Below, in pieces: positions 34,501 through 47,705 of a stretch of DNA of 64,000 bases. Source of the DNA: Psettodes erumei (Eukaryota; Chordata; Actinopteri; Pleuronectiformes; Psettodidae); the NCBI GenBank assembly GCA_016785225.1, contig JAFBJZ010000943.1:124001-188000 (forward strand). Direction: 5' to 3'. Every line of letters starts with the position of its first letter. Within the stretch, counting starts at the first letter, position 1. The position numbers and the translations under genes were made by a program. Below the pieces are notes generated by a model, which saw nothing but the letters and a program-made list of their open reading frames with translations, was not told where the DNA came from and ran no database searches.

Positions 34501-37500
34501 CAGTGTTCAAGATTGTCTTTCTGTGCATTTTTCTCCAGCCTCGGGCGACCTCGCCGCCGTTTCATTGGTATAATCGGTTGCTTGTCCTCCCGTTCCTCCT
34601 CCTCCTCCTCCTCTTCTTCCTCCATTTTGCCCACTCTGCAGGTGCGCTCGAGCAGGGGCATAGGACGTTCATCCTCGGAGTTGTCGAAGGGCTCGTTCAG
34701 CACCTCAGTGGTCTCAGAGATGGTTTCTGTTGTTACGCTGCTGTTAATTCTCTTTCTTTTGCGCCCCCTCTTCTTGAGCGCTATGGTTCTCTGAAACACA
34801 AATGCAAGAGCAACCAGTGAACACGGAATAATGCCTCATCAAAGATGTTACTGATGTGCACCAGAGCGCTGACCTCCGTAAGGATATAGATGAAATTCAT
34901 TCAGGCTTTTGTGCTAAATGTAAAATGTTAAAACCACACAGTGAGACTAAATGTTTGAGCGATGCAGCCTGGTGTGGAAAACCACAAATGAGACAGGCAG
35001 AGTAAGCAGAAACCACAGTCTATATTTTACATTCTCCAGTTGTTTCCCACCGGCTGCCTATGATTCAACCACTCCTCTCTCCCAAATCCCTCACAAGAAG
35101 AATGTGAAATCAATACTGTAACTAATGCACTAAATAAACTCCAACAGCCACTGTCATTCTTTTCTGGTTTCCATACTGTTTTCGCCGATAACGTCTCCCC
35201 TAACATCATGCAGCTGGCTGTAATATTATCTCCAGCACAAGGGGGCAGTGCCATATAGACAGAACAGATGTGAGAAGCACAGAGGAGGGCAGTAAATTAA
35301 CCATGACCACTGACAATAGTACAAGGTTTATCCTGCGCAGTCTCGACACCAGCAGTGAAAACACAATCTATTATCTACAGCTGCAGGCACACAGGGAGGC
35401 TCCAGATGACACGAAAAAGCCACTGAACCCTCCAAAGAATTCATGAATATTTAACAAACGTTTCCATCTCACCAGAGTGCAAAACACGGTCCCTAATGAA
35501 GGAAAACATCTAATGATATACATTCAGTTGCACTTTGTCCTAGAATAAAATTCCAGATAATCAAAAGAGATAATCCCACCAGGGGAAAGAAAAGCTGACT
35601 TGATGCAGAGATGCAAAAGAGGCATGATTCAGATCAACAAAAAAAAAGACCAAAACAAAAGTCACCTTTCTCTTGGCTGCAAGCATTGCATGGGCTTTTG
35701 TCAGGACTGGTGGTGAGCCATCGGAGCCATCGGAGTCATCGTCGTCGTCGTCGTCGTCATCGTCATCAGCATCGTCATCGCTAACTTCCGCCGACTGCTG
35801 GATGCGCCGGGTCCAGGGCGGTGCAGGGCGACGTTCGTAAGTCCTGTAGGGCACTTTGCAGTGGACCTTTGTGAGAGGTTGCCTGCTGCTGTGAGTCATC
35901 ATGTAGCCCTCTCTCTCCTCCTTCTCCCAGCAACTGGCCTGCTCCTTTAGCCGCTCGGCCTGGTAATTAAACAGACAAGACGCATTATCTCTCTGGGAAA
36001 GGCGCACGCACGGCCCCAACATCCGAGCAACGAGGCTAATGGGAAAACAAGAGATTGGAATTAACATCATGACAAATGAATCGCTGTAGGTTTTCTCCTG
36101 ATAATAAGAGCAGCGTGCTGATTGGATGTCTGCCCGTCATGGAGGAAACATTTCCGTTAAGCAACCGTGGAAAGATTGCATTTCATGGAATACTCAGCAC
36201 TATCAATTATGCAGGGAACTGATTAAGGGCAATTTTGCACAACATTAGATGCCTGCTGACAATGAGAATGCGTGTCCCATTAATGCCCTCTGTTTGAACT
36301 AGCTAAGCAAACACGCACTCAATAACAGCACTGCAGGCGTGTGTAACCAAAGCACTAGCATTGACGCTGATTGAACGAGAAAACAGACCTCCATCTCTGC
36401 CTCCCTCTCCTCCTCGGACAGGACGGCGTTGAGACTCGTTGAGGAGGGCGTCCAGCGCAGGGCGTCAGGGTCCACATCATTCTCACGCGGGTTCCCCCTC
36501 AGCCGCTCCATGTGCCTCTGGATCAATCGCTCTCTTCTGATCAACACAATCCTAGGTCACAGCGAGAAAAGCCGTGAGTTCCACAAACGAATGAGCCGGG
36601 GGAGACGGAAGGGAAGCACAAGGTGATGTGTGGTTAAATATGAGCACAAAGACGAGCTCGTTGGGACAGCAGGTGCTCCATGTCCTTGGGGGTGCTTAAC
36701 CTGACTTACTTCTGTCAATATTCAGCGGCATTAATGGATACGCTGTTAAAAATACCCGATGGCCTGGATAAGTCAGACGGCATGCAGAAGCGGCAGCGCG
36801 GGCTGAAGGAGACTGCGGCTCGGAAACTGACCTGCCATCCTGTCTGTCAATCATGCCCAGCTGCTGGAGAGTAGCGGCGATGTCGTGTGGACACATCCCA
36901 GTGGCCCTGCTTATTCCTTTAACACTGATGTGTTTATCTGGGTGCTTATAAAGGTACTCCAGTATGACACTTTTCCAATATGCCAGGTAGGATAAGCGAC
37001 CCAGATCTGACAGCGGCTTCTCCGGGGAGCCGGCTTGTCCTTCTTGCCTGGTGAGAAGGTAACCTAAAAAGACACGATTCAAACAAAAACAAAATGCTTT
37101 AGTCAAGCCAGAGGCTGCCGCTGGGTCATTGCAGATTGCAATTCAATCCCCACCTCCCCTCTCCACTTCCCCTCCCTTATGGATTTCATATTCATGTAAG
37201 GATGTGACACTGAACCCTGTTTAGGATTTCACCTTCGAACAGTATAAAAGGGAGGCGAGGCAATCAGTTTTCCTCTCCTTCAACCTTTGTCGGATGCCAT
37301 GATGCACGCTGGCAAGGGCGGCAAAGCAGGTTGAAAGAGGGGGGGTAAAGAGAAAACAAAGCGACAGAGCGAAACAGAGAAGCAGCTGGATGTCATTGCT
37401 CGCAAGAGACTGCACTTAGGAGAGATAACGAACAAGAAAAAAAAAAGGCCCAATACTAATATGTATCTGTGTGTAATTAGTTTTATAGCAGCCCTGTCAA

Positions 37501-40500
37501 GGGTCATCCATTATGAGCGGCATGAAATTAATTAATGCCTTTTAATGTGCACCCACTACCGAGAGCCAAACAAGCAAATCTAATCACCAAACAGTGAACG
37601 CATAATATTCCAGTAATCATAACAATATTCATTACTAAAGCTAAGAAGAGGAGCCTGTAATAGCAAACACTTAGTGATGAATATTCAAATAAATCAATTC
37701 GGAAAAAAGTCATATTTCATTCTGTGTAATTTTACAAGTATATCATCATTAATAATCCTCTGAATTATGATTTGAAAGAGATCATTTTTTTCTACGCAGG
37801 CACCCACTAACACGCTGCTCTCACAGCTACCTGAGACAAAGTGTTCCTCTAATACAGGCCAATATAACAGAAAATCTTAATCTAAACAACTCCCAGCTCC
37901 AAAGCTACATTTTCCAATAAAGCCTTCAAAGAGCTCAGAACTCAGCTGTGCTCAGTCTCCCTTAATCCCCCTCTTTGTTATCAGCACACTCTCAATATCA
38001 CAGATCCTCTCGCATCTCCGTGTCTCAATGGCTCCCAAAGTGAACAGGAAATCAAATGCTCCATTACTGCCCCCCCCCACCCCCAACCCGCACTCGCTCC
38101 CTCTCCTTCTCCTCATCACACACAAACTCAGCAAAGAGACAACTCTTGAAAATAATAAAACGCCTATAATGAAAAAAAACTGCCTGCCTAAACACAGAAA
38201 TCCACTCAAGGTAGCAACTGTTTTTGTAAGTGGACCGCGAGGCTTTAAATATTGTATGTGTTGCATTTACTGGACCAAAACATAAAAGCAGCATCTACAC
38301 CACATCGCAAGTCAGGCAGAGAGAAGAATCGGGGGCATTTTCTCTGAAAAAGCTCTTCAGGCGACGCTTAGGTGAAACACCACCGGCCATCAAATAATGT
38401 AGGCAGCCAGACTGTAATGTTTCACACTCACTAATCTTCAGTGATTGCCTAAGCACTGAACATGAATGCTCTTGATTAGGCCACTTCAAGGCCTTAACCA
38501 AATAACAGCACCTTGCCACGAGCAACAAATTCACCCCTTAATCTGAAATTGTTTGTAAAGACCAATGAGGAAAAAAAAAAAACTCAGTCCAAGCGGTCTA
38601 AAGAAAGCATTAAGGAACTTACTGAAATCAATAAGGAACCTTCCAAATCCTTGCCTTTGGTACTGAGGCATGATCATTATGCAGGAGACATTGTACTTCT
38701 GCTGGCAAAGCTTTTCCTGAGGGAAGGAGAAACAGATCAAGTATGTCAGAGCTCTGCTGAAGCTGGCAATTTACTGCACCTGCCATTGTCCTTGTCTAAA
38801 GCAGTGCACGCGCCCCGCACACACAGGGTGATGAGCTTTCACTAAGAAGCGCTGCGCCGCGCTGAACGGTGGCTCCAACAAATAATAACCAGCCCCCCCA
38901 CACACACACTTTATCTGTCAATTATTTGTTTTGATTATGCAATTAATTGTTTCAGATAACAGTGAACATGTACATCACAGTTGCTCAGAACTCATCTTAA
39001 AATCGTTTCACTTTGTCTGATGAACAGTCCAAAAAAAGATGGTCAATTTACAATACCATAAAACAGACAAAGGCAGCAAATCCTCATGTTTGACAGGTTG
39101 GACCCAGTGAATGTTTGGAATTTTTTTCGTGTGACTAATTGACGGACTGACTCATGGCTTCAGCACGGCTGCGTGCATAAGGCTAAATTCCCGCAACGAA
39201 AACGGAGGGGTCTCTGTGTATCAGTATCACCGTTCAAAAACGATGCGCGGTCTTCCTTCATTTCCAATATAATCACTCAGTAATTCTTACCTTGGAGAAA
39301 TAGCCCACAAGATGACAGCCTTTCTCATCATTCTTTGTAAGTATGTAGAAGAGGAAAGGCTCCACATCATAATACAAGGTCTTGTGATCCAGGAAAAGCT
39401 TGGCTAACAGGCAGAGGTTTTGGCAGAATAGTTTGCTGACATTTCCATCAACCTAAGCACGGAATAAAAAGAGCAAAAGGACACTGTTCAAACAGTTCCC
39501 ATTTTTCCCTCCTCCTCCCAGAACCCATTCAGGGGAATCTCATGCAGCATACAGTTATTGCTTTATTGCTGTAAAAGGAAGCTGACCTCAAATACAGAAA
39601 GGTCGTCCTTTCTGTAGATTTCATTGGCTGGTGGGTGGAACCAGCCACACTTCTTTGTGTGTCTCTGGAGAATGTTTTTGCTTCTCATGTACTTCAGACA
39701 GAACTCGCACAGATAAAGCTTTTGCAATCTGGGGAAGACAAAAGAGAGAGCTGTGGTTTGTATTTCAACGTGAGAGTTTCTTTTTAGGACAGTGAAATGA
39801 AATACTACTCCAGTAACAAAGAAACTAGCAGTAAAATCAACACTACCTTGAATATTCAGGTGGGTAAGGCGACGAGTACCAGGTTTGGATCTCATACTTC
39901 CCGAATTCAATAACGGCGGGGCATCGCACAGAGTCTGTGTTCATCAGAGATCCAGTTCTCTGTGAAAAGATTTCACAAAAGGCAACCAGATAAGTGCAGG
40001 GACCCAGATATTTCAACGTTAGTGTCTCACCAGTCCATGCAATCGTTTAATAGTCAGCGAAGGATTGTGGTTCCCCAAACAAAATCTGGCACCAGTGTTA
40101 ACTTAAAATCCTTGAGGAGGATATCATCTAGTCTCCCCCAACATGCAGGTTCTGATCCGCTATCTTTCACTACACTTTTTGAGTGGGTTTCTTTAATTGC
40201 TCTCGCTGAAAATTTGAAATACTCCAGGGTTCCTGAGGCTAGTGGAACGAACAAGAGTTTAAGGAGGGATTAGGGTTTTTTGTGTTTTAGCAGTACATAA
40301 AAAAGAAAAGAAACAGTTTACTGGTAAGAAAATTTGTTTAAATTTGTACCATAAGCATGCAACTGCTCACCTGCGCAGCGAGTTCCTGGACTTGCGTGAA
40401 CGTCTCAATGTCCTCCTCGGTGACGTGGTCTCTGGACATGGCCGCAAAGTCCATTTGGGCCTCCTGCTTCACACGCAGCTCCCCATGGTGGCCTGTTACA

Positions 40501-43500
40501 GGCACAATGAACACAACATCAGCACATCAGCACCGGCCTGTTTGAAGCAGCCGCGGCTGAATAATCTCATAAATGCATTCTATGCAAATGTGCCTTATAC
40601 TGTGAGTGCTGCTGCTGAGCCTGTTTGAGGCCACGTCTCTGAGGAATTTCATAATGTATCATCTTTGCATGTTTATATGAAAATCCCTAATGTAATGAAG
40701 TGAAACTAAATCACTCTAATTGCGTAACCGCTTTCATGTGCTTAGTCATCCACCAAGACAGTTTCCCATGAATTAAGAAGCAGATGCAGTGAAGGGAGCG
40801 AGTGTCGACATGAAAAGCAACTGATGTTGGGAAGCAGGCAGTAATTTTATGAAAGACATCAACACCATGACTTAACCACCAAAACAAAAACCCATTACAA
40901 GTGGAAGTGATGTGTCATTAACATATTTATGGAAATGTGCTGCTGGGGTAAAGTAGTGTTTGTGCAGTATATTGTTTGGAACTGCTTGAAACATATATCC
41001 ATTTGTTTTTCCTACGTGTTATCTTCTTAAACTGTGACTTCACTCCCAGAGACAGTGAAATGTGAGGGTTACTGCACTTCTGGGTATAATCATCATGTCA
41101 GCTCTGAGTCAACTTGGGTGGGTGAATCACTGGGTTGCATGTGTCTAATGACCGCTGGAAGTGAGGCTGAGTGGAGACAGTGATTTCAGGAGCGAGGGTG
41201 GGATGAGGAAGAGCGCTGATGTGACTGCGGCCTCTGCGAGGTAGTGGTCACAACGTGTGCACGACCGCAGAGGGTCAAGAGCAGAGCAAGGAGCAACATG
41301 AGGGAGTTAGTGGGCCATGCACCATGACAAAAAGCCAACGGGCGTGAGGATGGAAGCCACGTAAACTCCGCAGCCAAGTCAAAACGCAACCAAACTGGGT
41401 TAAGAAACTCAAAGAATTCAAATTAGGCAAGAAGATTAGTAGTCTGTTAGGATGTTGAGGGTGCCTTCTCAAAAGAAAAGCTCTAGTCTGGAAACAAAAA
41501 AATAACTGCGAGTGTTAAGCTTAAAAAAAAATACAGAAGAAACTTAAAAGGTGTGGAGACGCAGGTCTTGGCTGGAGTTTCGAGCCTTGCTTACCATGAT
41601 TATTCTCAGGCTTAATTCTTCCGTCTGTCAAGTCTCCCTTTCCTGGTGAGGGGGCTCCCTTCTGAGGGCTCACTTTATACCTCAGCCTGCCTAGTGTCCT
41701 GTGCTTTTTAAGGAAGGGGTTACGTTTGAAACGACTGACCATCTTAAACGGGTGTCCTCTGGGTCGGCCTGGCCCAGCAGATGTGGAGTGTAACCTATTT
41801 TTAGTAAACTCATTCTTTCCAAGGCGCTGGGGCCCCATTTTGGACGCATGGGGTGAATCCTGCTTATGATGCATGCGCTTCGGCGGCGCATAGCAAGGTA
41901 GTCTCTTTTTCCGCGATTGTCCCTGAGTAGTATAAATGTGAGAGAGTCCGTCAAATAGTCCCTTAAGTTGGCTGCTATTGCAGAGACTACTCAGGGAAGG
42001 AACACTAGACTGGCTGGAAGAGCTCTGGGGTGAGTTAGCCGAGGTGGAGCTGCTGGACACCTGCGAGGGGGGGCTAAATCCCGGCAACGTGGAAGCGGGA
42101 GGAAGTGCAGAGGACAAGGGGTTATCTTTTGAGTGGCGTCAGCAGCGAAGGCGAACGGCTCTGGTGGCTTGGTCTGTTTGGGCGCGCCCTTGTCTCTAGA
42201 GCTTAACTGTTTGGCGGGCGACTCTACGGCTACAGCTCGTGAGCGACGGCCCACGGGGGAAGGGGTAAAGAATTTGGAAAGCCCATCGATAAGCCCTTTG
42301 GTTTTCTTGTTAACGGTGAGTGTAGCTGGGGTGGAGGTGGGCGTGAGGGGGAGAGTGGTGGTGGTGGGGGTGGAAGTGGTGAATTGGGTGGCGTCGACCG
42401 CACAACGGGGGTCTGCAACAGCCAATCTGTCTCTGGCGTCCTTCACAGATGCAGCATGACCAGATGAAGGTGTGGAACAGACGGTAATCTTTTGACCCCT
42501 ACCAGGTGACCCCCTTCCTCCAAGTGCTACCACGCAGCCGTCACCACTGGTTACAGAGCTGCGAAGACAAGAACAACGAAGCGTGTTGTCGAAGGTCGCA
42601 TCTCACTGCCTCAGTACATTCACTCAAGTGCTGTACTTGGGTACAGTTTTGAGGTGCCTGTACTTTACGTTAGTATTTGCATATTAACTGACAGTTACCT
42701 TGATCTTATTATTTTGGACAGGAGTTTCCCGTCCACAGATTATTGCACACTTACATTCTTTGTTTGAGCTTATTTCTGGGCCTTCCGATTGGCTTTGCAT
42801 ATCGACGCTTGATCTGATCGGCTTTCTGGTGCAGCAATTTCTTCCCATTCTCCTTCGGCCTGCAGACTTGGCAGATCCAGGTTCCTGGAGGGTGTCCAAA
42901 CAAGGACAGTAGCGTTTGGGTGGGTTCATCAATTCAGAGGACATACAGTGCATTCATTTGAAACATCTCCTTTAATACCGAGAACTGGCGAGAAGCCCAC
43001 CAGCTCACAATGACAATCAATTACTCAGCACAAAGTGAAAATCCATAAGAAAAACACCGGGTCAATTCTCTGTCCAGAGAAATGGACTTTGTGTCAGCTT
43101 GTTGAGTAAACCTATGCGACTTGTATGAATAGTCTGCCAAATGTCCTGCGACAGTATGTGCAACCATCATTACATGCCTCGCTGTAGGGTCAGTACTGTA
43201 ATCCACAGATAGTGAATCTCCCTGGGGATGCTGAAATAATTTGATATGCATGCAAAGCTCCTAATAAGCCACCGCTGCCTCTCTGTGTGCTGAGTGACAG
43301 CTCCGAACGGCCATCTGTGAAGAGGCTTTGAATTGACAGCAGAGAGGGAAACAGAGAAGCCACACAGTGTAAACACCTCACCTTTTGGCATTCTTGAAAG
43401 CGGCGGGTCGCAGCATTCCATGTGAAAGCCCCGATCACATGAATCGCAGAACAGCATTTCATCCTGAAAGGGAACAGCAGGCATGTGTAAGGGATGTCCC

Positions 43501-46500
43501 CATTGCACACGTGTAACACCCTCCCGTCATTTAAGCCCAATTGTGCACCAGAGAGGCTTTAGAAATGTGACGGAAAACCAACACATCCTCAGGGATGCAC
43601 AAAATGGGATCTAGCTCCAAGCCAACACAACTGAAAATGGTGTGTGTTTGCAAGCACGCCACATTGTACTTACCGCATTTTTCCCCTGTATTCGACAGGA
43701 GCTGCAGGTTTTGCATTCAATACACTGCCACCGTAATCTCTTCACATTTGAGGTTAATTCGGGGGAAAACTTCAGACACGACGGATGCCCTTCAGATGCA
43801 ATCAAAAACGGGTTTTAGCATGACACATTTTTACCAGCACTGAGCTCCAGACAAGGCTTTCCATTTATTCTGTACGGTTAAATATCAACATATTACATCA
43901 TCAATAACAATGGTGAGCCTGTATGTCCGCAACACTTTTTCCCCCCTGCCACAAGTTGGGTCTAAAAACAGTATGATCAAACATCTGAGCCGCTAATTAC
44001 AGATAATTTGATCTTAATGAGGCAGAAACAGTAGCGGCACTCATTCTAATGGAAGCCGATCCATGAAAGTCATGTAAAAGCTTGCCTTCTCCCTCACCCT
44101 GCTCCCTCTCATGGTTGTAAAACAGCTGTTTTACAGTGAGAGCACAATTTGTGTACACTACGAGCGGTTAATGAAAACCACCTCGATGCTACTTAGTCAA
44201 ATTTGAGCTATAAAAATGTCACCAGGAGAACAATTCCTTACGGCATTTAAAATAATTGTTCAAACATAAATGACTCCTTGGCAGAGGTAATTTTAGGGGA
44301 GTGGGGGGGGGTTAGCAGTTCAGTCTGGAACAAAAGAACAGGAAAGGAAATGCCACCAATCTGCAGCAGGAAAAGGGTTGATCTTTGATCCGCTGTGCCT
44401 GGCGCGCTCTATAAGAAGAACCTGAATTGAGCGAGTTTTAGATTCTAATGGCCACTTAAGGAGCATCTGCCCTTCTTGAGCCCACCGAGGGTTGCAAGCA
44501 ATTTGGATCCCTTCACCCGCTCAATTTGAACATTATTCTTCCAATAAGAAGAATAAGGGAAGTGAAAAAACGTGGAAGGAGAATGTGACATCTGCTACAA
44601 CTGATGCTGAGTACCTGAGCGCCAAGGTTTGGGGGATATGATGAAAGAGTATATTGTGAGGTGAGAAGAATTTGCAAACAATCACGAGGTTTACCTCTCC
44701 AGCCTTTACGCTAAGGTAGCTTCATTCTGCGCTTGCGTTAGGTGATTGCAGACAATGCAGCAAATCAGTGGAAATAATGAATGTGTGATTAAGTGCTGTG
44801 ATTTTTTTTTTTTTTTTTTTTTTTAGGAGGCAAATAGAGGAATACCGTTTTAATATTTTACATGAGATCTTGGATACGGGAAAGTCATCTCAGACTTTAG
44901 GAAGTCTATATGATGATTTCAACCATATTGCCTTAACTATATATTTGCACTCTTGCTTTTGCTCTCGTTTGCGTTCGGTCTACTGCATGTTGTGACTAAT
45001 GAGAACATCCAGAAACTGAAGCGTTACACAGGGCGACTCACCACTGCTCCCGCAGTCTGCGCAGGACAGCAGCTCTTCTGGCCGCTTGTCCCGATTTGAC
45101 TCTTTCGTTCCAAGACAGAAACTGCATATCGGGATGGGGTCGACCCGGAGCTGGGTGGGAACACAAACAGAGACAAACTGTTTAAAAAACAGAAATGGGC
45201 ACAGGCTGTGTTTGTTTTTGGACGTTTTATCTTGTCGGGATTTTTTTTGAGATTACTGTAGACATATTGAAGAAGATCAAACCAGCGTGTGGATTTAATG
45301 AAACAGCCCCGAAAATATGAACTGGAAGCATAAGCTCAGAGAATGGAAAAAAAAGGAGTTCTCACAGACTAGAAATGAATAATAAATGAATCTCATCCTC
45401 AGAGATCTGCCGCGTCCTTTATCCATTACATCTGAATGGGTAAGTGATCTTAGTAATCATAGTTTAAGGGCTTAATCCAATTCTTAAAGCTTGCACTCCA
45501 GTCTGAAAGGATTAACCAGCATGTAATCAAATTACCTCAATAATAAAACATGCTCTCACTGTTACTGCCATGATCCACTGTTAATGTTGCAAGTCTCAGA
45601 ACAAACACTCATTTAAGGGCTTACGGAAAAGTTCAGAAGTAAAATATGAGCTCGAGGTTTAAGAGGATTTCCACATTGATCACTCAGAATGAAGAGAGAG
45701 GCTGGCTCCGCAGAGTGCAAACCGTGAAAAGACTTAGTGTCATCGCTTCACACAGCTGCCAGTCAACACCTCACCAAAGTCATGACGGGACCAAACCCAG
45801 GCTGACGCATTCACGCTTTCATAAGGTGTCCCTCTAAATATTAGATCACATGCACACGCCTCAAGAGGAATATCAAACAAGCTGCTGCCTCCTTTCCGGC
45901 TCAAGAGGAACTTCTTAACGGAAAATAACACTCACGGGGTGTGACCGTAAATAACCCACCTCGTCATCAGTTTACACACCAAGGCCTCGTCAATTGACTG
46001 GAGCTTTGAAGGACGCTCTGGGGATGCCCATAATTAGTTCCTGGTTTCTATGACGCAGATCATCATCCTGACCTCAACCAAATTTGCGACCTCCAAATCT
46101 CTATTGGTTCTGACCTCCTCCGACAACAGCCCCCCCCCTCGTCCATTAACAAAACACAACACCGGAGCATCCCTTCAACCTGTCACACCGTCCCAAACAA
46201 CCCCCCAAGGGGAAATGCAGCAGGGATGCGGTGTGAATTTGGTCATTGTTGCTGGCTGTTGTATCAATTAGCTGCTACGGTGAGGGGAAGCAGTTCACTG
46301 CCACATCAATGATTACTCTATTTTCCAACCTGCCAAGTCAATATTTGAAAGCAGGCACTAGCACTAAGAGTTGACTGCTGCTCACACAGATGCAATCACG
46401 GACAAAATGCCACCGTGTGATGAGGCTCCACCTCCAGGTGATAACACTGAGGGCTCTGATGTAATCAGCGATTTGAACACTGTCTCGTGTTACGGAAGAG

Positions 46501-47464
46501 AAATAAAATACATCCAGCTCAGATATAAGTTAGACAGGCCTGCAACTGAAAACAATCTCGTTGAGCAGCCCTGGTGATAAGCACACAACCTGGGCAACAA
46601 CGACTGGTCAAAAGTTATTTGCCGACAGTTTTGAGTATTGATTAAAACTTAAGGGCATTGATCAAGCGAGAATGCCAAACATTCTCTGGTTTCAGCTTCT
46701 TATATGTGAGGATTTCTTATTTGTGGATTCTGGACTGCTGATTTGATAAAATAAGCCTTTTGGTGTAGTTACTATATGCTTTTTGAAATTAATTTCTCAC
46801 ATTTTATAGATTAATCAAGAACACTGAGCAGTAATGAAAATAATCATTCGCTGCAGTCCCACATGTAACCCCAGTGTTTTGTTAACTGCACTCCATAAAG
46901 ACTGTCAATTAAAGGCTCATCAGACTTCAACTCCCATTCACTCAGAGCAGAGGCAGACAGAGAAATAGTAGCATTTGTCCTTGATCACAAGCCATTTATC
47001 ACCGCTAAAAAAATGTAGCCACAGGCATTCTGAAAACCAGGCCTCGGTGTTGTGGTTTACTTACTTCTTGTTTATGTGCAAAAAGTATGTGTGTCATTTT
47101 TATTATGAGGCCTGGAGAGGCAAACTGAAACCACCGAGTCAACAATCTTTGTGTGAAACTTAAAACTGCGATTCCGGGTTGGCAAAAATAATAAACATGA
47201 TGTCTGCCAGAGAATTATAGATACGGGTGAGAAAATTCATATGAAGGGCTCAAGATTAATAAGACATCAGTGCTAATGTGCAGCCCTGTGCATATTTGCT
47301 GATGAAATGCTCAGAGCAGAAGTGTGAGTCTTCACTTCATAACACAGTCTCCACTGACTGAGCTATAAAGTCTAATACAGGAACTGGAGAATTAATTTCC
47401 ATCAGGAATATTCTTAGGCCCAGTGATTGAAAACCAACAGCAATTTGCAAGCTGCACAGCAGAA

Positions 47465-47523
<59 letters not shown>

Positions 47524-47664
47524 AACATAGCGAAACAAACGCAGCTGAAGAGATGCTGATGATTTACCCGGGGATTCAAAATTAAGTACATTACAGGAAA
47601 TTACGCAGCTTCAAAAGAGCAGGCTGTCCTGAGCGAGGGGGTGGGGTCCTATTAGAACTGCTGG

Positions 47665-47705
<41 letters not shown>

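Noticed and set aside
41978..42135. Short intron as an explanation for the kat6b frame change
   Set aside because: There is no GT donor near the end of the upstream frame with an AG acceptor at a workable distance, and both sides match KAT6B up to the break.
42133..42459. Plus-strand Val/Gly-rich frame of 108 codons
   Set aside because: Antisense of the Pro/Thr-rich part of the kat6b exon.
47337..47591. Frame with a HTHTHT..IYIYIY run
   Set aside because: It is the translation of the TA/TG microsatellite.
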